Of a DNA stretch of 38,048 bases, positions 12,120-20,349 are shown piece by piece. Below the pieces are notes generated by a model. It was not told the DNA's origin. It searched no databases and saw only the letters and a list, made by a program, of their open reading frames with translations. Source of the DNA: Methylophilaceae bacterium. GTDB lineage: Bacteria > Pseudomonadota > Gammaproteobacteria > Burkholderiales > Methylophilaceae. Within the stretch, counting starts at the first letter, position 1, and each line of letters starts with the position of its first letter. The translations under genes and the position numbers were made by a program. The stretch covers positions 1 to 38,048 of the forward strand of contig JAABQZ010000010.1 of assembly GCA_011391175.1 (NCBI GenBank). Direction: 5' to 3'.

Positions 12120-12698
12120 ATGTTAAAAGTGATGATTATTGATAATGACATCAAACGTAGCAAACCGTTGAAGCAATCACTAATTGATAATGGGTTTGAG
12201 GTAGTGGCTCATGTTGAAAATACGGTAAATTTAGAAGCGAAGTGTTGTGAGGTAAAGCCAGATATTGTCATTATCGATACAGAGTCGCCTTCTCGCGACA
12301 CTTTAGAGAATATTTGCGTGATGACCATGAATGATTCGCGTCCAGTGGTGATGTTTACGCATGATGGTGATAAAGAGAAAATTAAAATTGCTACACAGGC
12401 TGGTGTAAGTGCTTATGTAGTGGGCGATATTCCTAGTGAAAGGCTAATACCAGTGATAGATGCGGCAATAGCGAGGTTTGAAGAGTTTAAAAGTTTACGT
12501 TCTGAACTCAACATGGCAAATCTTAAGTTGGATGAGCGTAAAGTGATTGAGCGCGCAAAAGGCTTGATGATGCGACAACGCCAAATTGATGAAGAAGAAG
12601 CGTACAGTTTATTGCGCAATATGGCGATGAAAAAAAATATGCGATTAGCAGATTTATCGCACCAACTAATTGAAGCAGCAAAAATGTTAATTGTTTAA
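12120..12698 (+). CDS. nasT: ANTAR-domain response regulator (NasT-like antiterminator)
   Basis: 192 aa; receiver domain LKVMIIDND...PDIVIIDTESPSRDTLENI and C-terminal ANTAR ERAKGLMMRQRQIDEEEAYSLLRNMAMKKNMRLADLSHQLIEAAKM; immediately upstream of nrtABD. Confidence 0.92.
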   Translation: MLKVMIIDNDIKRSKPLKQSLIDNGFEVVAHVENTVNLEAKCCEVKPDIVIIDTESPSRDTLENICVMTMNDSRPVVMFTHDGDKEKIKIATQAGVSAYVVGDIPSERLIPVIDAAIARFEEFKSLRSELNMANLKLDERKVIERAKGLMMRQRQIDEEEAYSLLRNMAMKKNMRLADLSHQLIEAAKMLIV

Positions 12699-12714
12699 AT
12701 GCGTTAAGTAGTAA

Positions 12715-12769
12715 GCTTGCCGCCCAACGATGGGCAAGCAAGTTGTAATTACCGTGCCAAAGCTGGCAT
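12715..12769 (+). ncRNA. Two-hairpin ANTAR target RNA in nrtA leader
   Basis: P1: GCTT(gcc)GCCC-AACGAT-GGGCAAGC with hexaloop AACGAT (12726-12731). P2: GTGCC-AAAGCT-GGCAT with hexaloop AAAGCT (12759-12764). Both loops have A at position 1 and G at position 4, the published ANTAR-binding signature; 14-nt linker. Confidence 0.8.
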
Positions 12770-12789
12770 AAATTTTTGTAATAAAAGAC

Positions 12790-12840
12790 AAAGGTGTCTT
12801 AGTAACGAGGTTAATCCCTCGTTGTTAAGGCGCTTTTTTT
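12790..12840 (+). terminator. Regulated intrinsic terminator (attenuator) before nrtA
   Basis: AAAGGTGTCTTAGTAACGAGG-TTAATC-CCTCGTTGTTAAGGCGCTTT folds into a continuous stem of about 21 bp including G-U pairs, running directly into a T-tract. Confidence 0.85.
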
Positions 12841-12872
12841 ATGTGTAAAAACTTTGAGTAAAAGGAAACAAT

Positions 12873-14177
12873 ATGCGAGATCAAGATAAAACCGATATTA
12901 CAGCTGTTAACACAATCGATACTTCCAGCACTGTCGATGCTAGCCGTCGTCAGTTTTTCAGACAAAGCATTGCAGGTGCTTTTGGTGCCGCAGCTGCCTT
13001 AAACATCATGCCAACAGGGATTAAAAATATGGCTCATGCAGCAGGTTCAGATGCACCAGAAATCACGGAAGTTAAAATCGGCTTTATCCCGCTGACTGAT
13101 TGCGCGCCAATTGTAGTGGCTGCCCAAATGGGATTTGATAAAAAGTATGGCATTAAAATTACCCCGTCTAAAGAAGCCTCTTGGGCGGGCGTGCGCGACA
13201 AGCTTATCAATGGTGAGCTGCAAGGCGCGCATGTGTTGTACGGCATGATGTATGGCTCTCAGCTTGGTATCGGCGGTCAGCAAAAAGACATGGCGGTGCT
13301 CATGGCGCTTAACAACAATGGCCAAGGCATTACGCTTTCTAATCAACTTAAAGACAAAGGCGTAAAAGATGGTCGTAGTTTAAAACGTTTAATCAGTAAC
13401 GAAAATCGTGATTACACGTTTGCACAAACCTTCCCTACTGGCACCCATGCCATGTGGCTGAATTATTGGCTTGCAGCTAATGATATTGACCCAATTAAAG
13501 ACGTTAAAAACATTGTGGTGCCGCCACCGCAAATGGTGGCCAATATGCGTATTGGCAATATGGATGGCTACTGTGTAGGGGAGCCTTGGAATGCGCGCGC
13601 TATCAATGATAACGTTGGATTCAGTGTTGCCACTTCACAAGATATTTGGGTTGACCACCCAGAAAAAGTACTGGGCACTACCGCTGAATTTGTTGCCAAA
13701 AATCCAAACACAGCACGCGCCATGGTTGCCGCAGTGTTAGAAGCATGTCGTTATATTGATGCAACTGAAAATCGTGCCAAAGTTGCTAAATTAATTTCTG
13801 GAAAATCTTATGTAAATGCGCCAGAGGATGTCATTGGTGGCCGGTTTGTAGGCAATTACGACAACGGCATTGGTAAGAAATGGAAAGATCCGAATTTCAT
13901 GAAATTCTACAATGATGGCGAAGTGAATTTTCCCTATCTGTCAGATGGCATGTGGTTCTTAACACAGCATAAACGTTGGGGCTTGTTGAAATCCGATCCA
14001 GATTATTTGGCAGTAGCTACTAAAGTGAATCAAATTAAATTGTATAGCGAAGCTGCCGCCATGGCTGGTGTGCCAGTCCCTAAAAACAACATGCGTAGCA
14101 GCAAGTTAATCGATGGCGTGGTATGGGATGGCAAGAACCCAGCTGCCTACGCGGCAGGATTCAAAATTAAAGCTTAA
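12873..14177 (+). CDS. nrtA: Nitrate ABC transporter substrate-binding protein, Tat-type signal
   Basis: 434 aa; SRRQFFRQSIAGAFGAAAAL twin-arginine signal; VKIGFIPLTDCAPIVVAAQMGFDKKYGI, NrtA/CmpA-like. Confidence 0.92.
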   Translation: MRDQDKTDITAVNTIDTSSTVDASRRQFFRQSIAGAFGAAAALNIMPTGIKNMAHAAGSDAPEITEVKIGFIPLTDCAPIVVAAQMGFDKKYGIKITPSKEASWAGVRDKLINGELQGAHVLYGMMYGSQLGIGGQQKDMAVLMALNNNGQGITLSNQLKDKGVKDGRSLKRLISNENRDYTFAQTFPTGTHAMWLNYWLAANDIDPIKDVKNIVVPPPQMVANMRIGNMDGYCVGEPWNARAINDNVGFSVATSQDIWVDHPEKVLGTTAEFVAKNPNTARAMVAAVLEACRYIDATENRAKVAKLISGKSYVNAPEDVIGGRFVGNYDNGIGKKWKDPNFMKFYNDGEVNFPYLSDGMWFLTQHKRWGLLKSDPDYLAVATKVNQIKLYSEAAAMAGVPVPKNNMRSSKLIDGVVWDGKNPAAYAAGFKIKA

Positions 14178-14194
14178 GCCTAATGTGAAGACGG

Positions 14195-14213
14195 GGTTAA
14201 CAAGCTGTTAACC
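14195..14213 (+). other. Intercistronic hairpin between nrtA and nrtB
   Basis: GGTTAAC-AAGCT-GTTAACC, perfect 7-bp stem followed by GTTTTAC. Confidence 0.6.
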
Positions 14214-14258
14214 GTTTTACGTCGATACATTTTTTAGATAATACGGAAAGGAAACATC

Positions 14259-15236
14259 ATGAATACGATGCGCTTAAGCAAGAGCTTAATAGACACGTTG
14301 CCGCGTAAGAAAGTGGTAGCGAATGCTACAACTGCGGCTGCCGAAAATGTTCACAAAGAACCTAGCGCCACCTCTACAGAAGCAGAGCTTGTAGAAACAG
14401 AAGTCAAGGCAAAAGTTGCTGACAAACCTTTACCCAAACCTACTGAGCCTAAATCAAAATTAGTGGTCAATATTGAGCAGTTATTAAAGTCCGTGTTGCC
14501 TGCAATATTTGGTTTACTGCTTTTTGTGGGTATCTGGACGTTGATTTCGCACCAATCTCCTAACTTGCCAGGCCCAATGAAAACTTGGGATGCAGCTGTT
14601 ACATTGTTTAGTGATCCATTCTATGACAACGGTCCTAATGATAAAGGCATCGGTTGGAATATTCTCGCCTCGCTTCAACGTGTTTCATTAGGGTTTGGCA
14701 TGGCGGCACTGGTTGGCATTCCTTTGGGATTCATCATCGGTCGTTTTGAATTCGCCAATAAAATGTGTGCTCCCATTATTAGCCTACTGCGTCCTGTATC
14801 GCCTTTGGCTTGGTTACCAATCGGATTATTGGTTTTTAAAGCCGCCAACCCTGCTGCAATCTGGGTGATATTTATCTCAGCAGTTTGGCCGATGATTATC
14901 AACACAGCCGTTGGTGTTAGCAAAGTACCGCAAGACTATATGAACGTGGCCAAAGTGTTGAATTTAAGTGAGTGGAAGATCGTCACTAAAATCTTATTCC
15001 CGTTCGTACTGCCGTACATGATGACAGGTGTGCGTCTATCTATTGGCGTGGCCTGGCTGGTGATTGTAGCGGCAGAAATGCTGACAGGCGGTGTGGGTAT
15101 TGGTTTCTGGGTATGGGACGAATGGAACAACCTTAACGTAGAACACATCATTATTGCCATTTTCATCGTCGGCATTGTCGGCTTGCTACTAGAGCTCATG
15201 TTGACGCAAATCGCAAAACGTTTCAGCTACGAATAA
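14259..15236 (+). CDS. nrtB: Nitrate ABC transporter permease
   Basis: 325 aa; BPD-type permease with EAA-like loop (NVAKVLNLSEWKIVTKILFPFVLPYMMTGVRLSIGVAWLVIVAAEML); N-terminal extension of about 80 aa. Confidence 0.92.
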   Translation: MNTMRLSKSLIDTLPRKKVVANATTAAAENVHKEPSATSTEAELVETEVKAKVADKPLPKPTEPKSKLVVNIEQLLKSVLPAIFGLLLFVGIWTLISHQSPNLPGPMKTWDAAVTLFSDPFYDNGPNDKGIGWNILASLQRVSLGFGMAALVGIPLGFIIGRFEFANKMCAPIISLLRPVSPLAWLPIGLLVFKAANPAAIWVIFISAVWPMIINTAVGVSKVPQDYMNVAKVLNLSEWKIVTKILFPFVLPYMMTGVRLSIGVAWLVIVAAEMLTGGVGIGFWVWDEWNNLNVEHIIIAIFIVGIVGLLLELMLTQIAKRFSYE

Positions 15237-15258
15237 ATCGTCAATTAAGGGGATTGTT

Positions 15259-16095
15259 ATGTCTATCATTGAAAAATCAAATGCTGAAAAATCAGGCAAA
15301 GCCAATACAGAAAAGTATGTGCAGCTTGAAAATGTTGAAATGACCTTCAGCACGAAAAAGGGCGATTTTAATGCGCTCAAAGACGTTAATTTAAGCATTA
15401 AGCAGGGTGAGTTTATCTCCATTATTGGGCATTCTGGATGTGGAAAATCAACTGTGCTTAATTTAATAGCCGGCTTGCTGGTACCGAGTAGTGGCTTTTT
15501 ATTCTGTGCTGGCCGCGAAATTGCAACGCCAGGGCCTGAACGTGCAGTGGTATTTCAAAATCACTCATTATTGCCATGGCTCACTTGTTTTGAAAATGTC
15601 CACTTAGCCGTAGAACGTGTCTTTGGTGGCGAAACAAAAGCGCAACAAGTAGCACGCACTTATGCCGCGCTTGAATTAGTTGGGCTAAGTCATGCAGTAG
15701 AAAAGCGTCCAAATGAAATATCTGGCGGTATGAAACAGCGCGTGGGTATCGCTAGAGCGCTCGCGATGGAACCCAAAGTGCTATTGCTAGACGAGCCGTT
15801 TGGTGCGCTGGACGCTTTAACCCGCGCAGGTTTGCAGGATGAGCTGATGCGTATTATGCAAAAATCTGGCGCAACTGGCGTCATGGTCACGCACGATGTA
15901 GATGAAGCCGTGCTGCTGTCTGACCGGATTGTGATGATGACCAACGGCCCGAGTGCCAGCATAGGTGAGATTCTCACGGTCGACTTACCCTACCCGCGCA
16001 AACGCCTTGAGCTAGCAGAAAACGCTGAATACAACCATCTGCGTTCCGAAGTATTGAAATTCCTATACGAACGCCATGCTAAAAAAGCTGCTTAA
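15259..16095 (+). CDS. nrtD: Nitrate ABC transporter ATP-binding protein
   Basis: 278 aa; Walker A GHSGCGKST, signature SGGMKQRVGIARAL, Walker B VLLLDEPFGALDALTR. Confidence 0.92.
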   Translation: MSIIEKSNAEKSGKANTEKYVQLENVEMTFSTKKGDFNALKDVNLSIKQGEFISIIGHSGCGKSTVLNLIAGLLVPSSGFLFCAGREIATPGPERAVVFQNHSLLPWLTCFENVHLAVERVFGGETKAQQVARTYAALELVGLSHAVEKRPNEISGGMKQRVGIARALAMEPKVLLLDEPFGALDALTRAGLQDELMRIMQKSGATGVMVTHDVDEAVLLSDRIVMMTNGPSASIGEILTVDLPYPRKRLELAENAEYNHLRSEVLKFLYERHAKKAA

Positions 16096-16122
16096 CATTT
16101 TTTTAAATTTAGAAAGAACCTC

Positions 16123-17553
16123 ATGAAAAACGCTAACCATAAATTAAAATTAATCACTGCCTTAATCGCATTATCTGCGGCGGCTCCTATCACCCATGCT
16201 GAAGAAGCGAATGATGTTGTAGAAGATTACACATTGTTAAATTCGATTAAACAAGGCAAATCGCTAAGTAGCGTACGGGCGCGTTATGAAATGGTTGACC
16301 AAGATGGCTTTCAATCAGCGGCAGCCAATGCACCAAAATTGGACGATGCTTATGCCTTTACCACACGCACACTGATCGGTTGGCAAACCGCACCGTTTAA
16401 AAACTTCAGTTTTGGTGCGCAAATTACCGATGTACATGAATTCAACGACGACTTTAATGACCGCCGTGATAACTTGCCAGAGCACAATAATGGTACAGCC
16501 AGTTCAAATGCATTTAAAAGCCAATTTCCAAACATTGTAGATCCAGGCTTTACTGACATCAATCAGCTATTTGTAGAATGGACGGGGATTAAAAATACCA
16601 AACTGAAATTAGGTCGCCAAATTGTTAACTTAGACAATGTACGTTTTATTGGCGACATTGCTTTCCGCCAGAATACGCAAGTATTTGACGGTATTTCTGT
16701 AGTGAATAAAAGTATCCCGAATACTGAAATTTTTGCCTCACAATTTAGTAAAGTACGGCAAGTAAATACCAAATCGCGGGATGGTAATATCAGTTTGCTC
16801 AACGCAAAATATCGTTGGGCACCAACCGAATCACTAGCGGGCTACGCGTATTTGGTTGATGTGGATAACTTAAGTCAAAACAATGGCAATCCTGCTGCAG
16901 TTGGCACTGCAGCACAAGGAGGCAATGGCTTGGGTGCTAGCGATGATTTAGTAAAAACAGCCACCACCGATGCCAGCAGCAAAACCTTTGGCTTGCGTTT
17001 AGATGGCGTGCACATTTTTAACCCAACCTGGAAAGGCTTGTATACAGCCGAATACGCCAAGCAAGACGATTACCGTGGCGGCAGCCCATTGATTGATGCG
17101 CACTACTTTAAAATTGGTGGCGGTGTAGGCTACGACGCATGGTCGCTGCGGATTGATCACGAAAAACTTTCTAGCAACGATGGTCAATATGGATTTCAAA
17201 CACCATTAGGCACGAATCACCTATTTCAAGGCTGGTCAGATCACTTCTTAGCCACGCCACGCCAAGGCATAGAAGATACCTTTATTACGCTTGCAGGTAG
17301 CATCGAAAAAGCCAAGTTACATGCTGAATATCACGTGCTTAAATCGGATGAAGAATTTCAATCGATTGGCAAACTGGGCGATAAATACGGTACAGAGTTT
17401 GATGCCAGCGTCATGTATCCATTTACTGATGCAGTATGGGGCAAGGTTGAGTATGCCAAATTTAATGAAAGCGATGTATACGGCGGTCTGCGTAACGCAG
17501 CACGCAAAGGTGACAAGGAGATCATTTGGGTAACAGCTCAGTTTAGTTTTTAG
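16123..17553 (+). CDS. Outer-membrane porin, alginate-export family, putative nitrate channel
   Basis: 476 aa; signal peptide KLITALIALSAAAPITHA, beta-barrel pattern, KLGRQIVNLDNVRFIGDIAFRQNTQVFDGISV, C-terminal WVTAQFSF. Confidence 0.75.
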   Translation: MKNANHKLKLITALIALSAAAPITHAEEANDVVEDYTLLNSIKQGKSLSSVRARYEMVDQDGFQSAAANAPKLDDAYAFTTRTLIGWQTAPFKNFSFGAQITDVHEFNDDFNDRRDNLPEHNNGTASSNAFKSQFPNIVDPGFTDINQLFVEWTGIKNTKLKLGRQIVNLDNVRFIGDIAFRQNTQVFDGISVVNKSIPNTEIFASQFSKVRQVNTKSRDGNISLLNAKYRWAPTESLAGYAYLVDVDNLSQNNGNPAAVGTAAQGGNGLGASDDLVKTATTDASSKTFGLRLDGVHIFNPTWKGLYTAEYAKQDDYRGGSPLIDAHYFKIGGGVGYDAWSLRIDHEKLSSNDGQYGFQTPLGTNHLFQGWSDHFLATPRQGIEDTFITLAGSIEKAKLHAEYHVLKSDEEFQSIGKLGDKYGTEFDASVMYPFTDAVWGKVEYAKFNESDVYGGLRNAARKGDKEIIWVTAQFSF

Positions 17554-17582
17554 CCCCTAACTACTAAAGCATTAAAACACCT

Positions 17583-17628
17583 GCTCTGTAAGCCAATATC
17601 CATCAGGCTTACAGGGCACTAATTTTTT
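17583..17628 (+). terminator. Intrinsic terminator after the porin gene
   Basis: GCTCTGTAAGCC-AATATCCATCA-GGCTTACAGGGC, 12-bp stem with one G-U pair, followed by ACTAATTTTTTAT. Confidence 0.75.
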
Positions 17629-17673
17629 ATCGTGATTAATGTGCGTTATTGTTTAAACAATATATTCAAGCAA

Positions 17674-17721
17674 TGCACCGTTTTAGGTCACAGGCACGGC
17701 ACGCCTGCCTTTTTTGGTGCA
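17674..17721. promoter_or_regulatory. Candidate NtrC half-sites upstream of nirB
   Basis: TGCACC (17674-17679) and GGTGCA (17716-17721) as inverted half-sites 42 bp apart, about 90-140 bp upstream of the predicted sigma54 start. Confidence 0.4.
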
Positions 17722-17785
17722 AATTGTTTAGGCTGTTGATACACAAATAGCATAAGACTTTATTTATATTGATTATTTTATATTG

Positions 17786-17801
17786 GCACACATATTGCAA
17801 A
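17786..17801 (+). promoter_or_regulatory. Sigma54 (RpoN) promoter of the nirB operon
   Basis: TGGCACACATATTGCA; 10-nt GG-to-GC spacing matches the RpoN -24/-12 element; ATG of nirB 37 nt further downstream. Confidence 0.75.
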
Positions 17802-17838
17802 AGTAATACGAAATATTCTTAAGTTTGGATCGACAACA

Positions 17839-20283
17839 ATGCAAAAAATGAAGTTAGTAGTGGTTGGTAATGGCATGGCCGGCATGCGTGTGGTAGAAGA
17901 ATTACTGAAAATCGCGCCAGATATTTACGACATTACCGTATTTGGTGATGAGCCCTACCCTAATTACAACCGTATTATGCTGTCACCGGTGTTGGCAAAC
18001 GAGCAAACCATTAACGATATTATCTTGAATACGCGCGAGTGGTATGCCGAGAATAATATTACGCTGTATACCAGTGCACGCATCAACAAGATTGACCGTA
18101 AGAATCGTGTGGTTTATGCGGAAGATGGCGCCAGTGCGGAATACGACAGGCTTTTATTAGCCACTGGCTCTAAGCCGTTTATGTTGCCGATTGAAGGCGC
18201 TAATTTAGAGGGCGTGATTGGTTATCGTGATATTAAAGACACCAATGACATGATAGACGCCGCAAAGAAACATAAGCATGCGGTGGTAATTGGTGGTGGC
18301 CTACTTGGGCTTGAAGCCGCCAATGGCTTAAAAATTCAAGGCATGGAAGTCACGGTAATTCACCGTAACGAGTGGTTGCTAGAAAAGCAACTAGACAAAA
18401 CTGCAGGGAAAATGCTGCAAAAAAACCTAGAAGCCAAAGGCTTGAATTTTCAGTTAAAACAGAATACTAAAGAACTTACAGGTGACGGTGCTGATGGAAA
18501 ATCAGGTCGCGTCAACACTATCCACTTTACTGACGGCTCTAGCTTGCCTGCTGATTTAGTGGTGATGGCGGTTGGCATTCGTCCAAATTTTAGTTTAGCT
18601 GAATCGGCAGGTATTTACTGCAATAAAGGTATTGTGGTGAATGACACCATGCAAACCTACGACCCGCGCGTGTATGCAGTGGGCGAATGCGTTGCACACC
18701 GCGGCATCTCTTATGGCCTGGTTGCACCCTTGTTCGAAATGGCCAAAGTATGTGCCACCCATTTGGCCAATTTTGGTATTGGTCAATATAAAGGTTCAGT
18801 CACTTCTACCAAATTAAAAGTGACTGGTGTTGATTTATTCAGTGCAGGCGACTTTGGCAACATTGATGATGGTCGCGAAGAAATTGTTTTGCACGATGCA
18901 GTGGGCGGGGTTTACAAAAAACTCGTCATCAAAGATGACAAAATCATCGGTAGCGTGCTTTATGGAGATACCGCCGATGGCGCTTGGTATTTCAAAATGC
19001 TGCGTGATGGTAAACCCATCCACGAAATTCGCGATAGCCTGATGTTCGGCCAAGACTCACTTGGCAACACTGGCCATCAAGGCCAAGACAAAGCAGCGGC
19101 CATGACCAACGAAATGGAAGTATGCGGCTGTAATGGCGTGTGCAAAGGCACTATTGTGAAAGCCATTCAAGACCAAGGCTTATTTACCATTGACGATGTT
19201 AAAAAACAAACCAAAGCTGGCTCCAGTTGTGGCAGTTGCGTTGGCTTAGTTGAGCAAATTTTAGCCTCAACACTAGGCGGCGGCTATGCGCCACCCTCTA
19301 GTAGCAAAGCTGTTTGCGGTTGTTCCGATAAAAACCATGAAGAAGTACGGGCAGAAATTCGCACACACAAATATTTAAATATTCCCGATGCCATGAAAGG
19401 TATGGGCTGGCGCACGCCAAATGGTTGCGCCACTTGCAGGCCTGCATTGAATTATTACTTGCTCTCCACTTGGCCGCATGAGGCGGTGGATGATCCGCAA
19501 TCTCGCTTTATTAATGAGCGGGTGCACGCCAACATTCAAAAGGATGGTACCTATTCAGTGATTCCGCGCATGTATGGCGGCGTGACGAGTTCTGACCAAC
19601 TACGTAAAATTGCTGACGTGGCCGACAAGTACGCCGTACCGATGGTAAAAGTCACCGGTGGGCAACGGATTGACTTGTTAGGCGTGAAGAAAGAAGACTT
19701 GGTCGACATGTGGAAAGACCTCGACATGCCATCCGGCTATGCCTATGCCAAAGGTATTCGTACGGTTAAAACCTGTGTAGGTTCGGAATTCTGTCGCTTC
19801 GGTACACAAAACTCTACCCAAATGGGCATTGATATTGAAAAAGCATTTGATCATATGTGGGCGCCCCATAAAGTGAAATTCGCTGTCTCGGGCTGCCCTA
19901 GAAACTGCGCCGAATCTGGCATTAAGGATGTGGGCATTATTGGTGTAGATTCTGGATGGGAAATTTATGTCGGCGGTAACGGTGGCATTAAAACTGAAGT
20001 TGCGCAGTTTCTGTGTAAAGTCAAAACCTCAGATGAGGTACTGGAGTATTCAGGTGCGTTTATCCAAATATACCGCGAAGAAGCAAGGTATTTGGACAGA
20101 ACCGTACATTGGATAGAACGCGTGGGCTTGGAATATGTAAAACAACGCATATTAGAGGATGCTGAAGGCCGCAAAGCCGCTTATGAACGTTTACTCTATG
20201 CACTACAAGGCGCGGTAAACCCTTGGGCCGAGCGTGTAGAAAAACGCGAGCAGCACAAAGAGTTTGAAACGATTATCGTCTAA
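17839..20283 (+). CDS. nirB: Nitrite reductase (NADH) large subunit
   Basis: 814 aa; N-terminal FAD/NAD oxidoreductase (VVVGNGMAGMRVVEELL), BFD-like Cys cluster (CGCNGVCKGTI...SSCGSCVGLVEQIL), sulfite/nitrite reductase motifs (TCVGSEFCRFGTQNS, AVSGCPRNCAESGIKDVGI). Confidence 0.96.
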   Translation: MQKMKLVVVGNGMAGMRVVEELLKIAPDIYDITVFGDEPYPNYNRIMLSPVLANEQTINDIILNTREWYAENNITLYTSARINKIDRKNRVVYAEDGASAEYDRLLLATGSKPFMLPIEGANLEGVIGYRDIKDTNDMIDAAKKHKHAVVIGGGLLGLEAANGLKIQGMEVTVIHRNEWLLEKQLDKTAGKMLQKNLEAKGLNFQLKQNTKELTGDGADGKSGRVNTIHFTDGSSLPADLVVMAVGIRPNFSLAESAGIYCNKGIVVNDTMQTYDPRVYAVGECVAHRGISYGLVAPLFEMAKVCATHLANFGIGQYKGSVTSTKLKVTGVDLFSAGDFGNIDDGREEIVLHDAVGGVYKKLVIKDDKIIGSVLYGDTADGAWYFKMLRDGKPIHEIRDSLMFGQDSLGNTGHQGQDKAAAMTNEMEVCGCNGVCKGTIVKAIQDQGLFTIDDVKKQTKAGSSCGSCVGLVEQILASTLGGGYAPPSSSKAVCGCSDKNHEEVRAEIRTHKYLNIPDAMKGMGWRTPNGCATCRPALNYYLLSTWPHEAVDDPQSRFINERVHANIQKDGTYSVIPRMYGGVTSSDQLRKIADVADKYAVPMVKVTGGQRIDLLGVKKEDLVDMWKDLDMPSGYAYAKGIRTVKTCVGSEFCRFGTQNSTQMGIDIEKAFDHMWAPHKVKFAVSGCPRNCAESGIKDVGIIGVDSGWEIYVGGNGGIKTEVAQFLCKVKTSDEVLEYSGAFIQIYREEARYLDRTVHWIERVGLEYVKQRILEDAEGRKAAYERLLYALQGAVNPWAERVEKREQHKEFETIIV

Positions 20284-20349
20284 TCTCACATCAAATTACC
20301 ACATTAAATTACTACTTTAAGTTTATAGAGCATCAATTTAGGAAAGTTT

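Noticed and set aside
17696-17715. CAGGC...GCCTG plus TTTTTT as an intrinsic terminator
   Set aside because: Short 5-bp stem, already downstream of a better terminator (17583-17628) and overlapping an NtrC-like half-site; cannot be separated from regulatory DNA.
17660-17812. A second ANTAR-type leader upstream of nirB
   Set aside because: CAGGC-ACGGCAC-GCCTG has a 7-nt loop and no paired A1/G4 hexaloops, and the region lies upstream of the inferred sigma54 start, so it would not be in the transcript.
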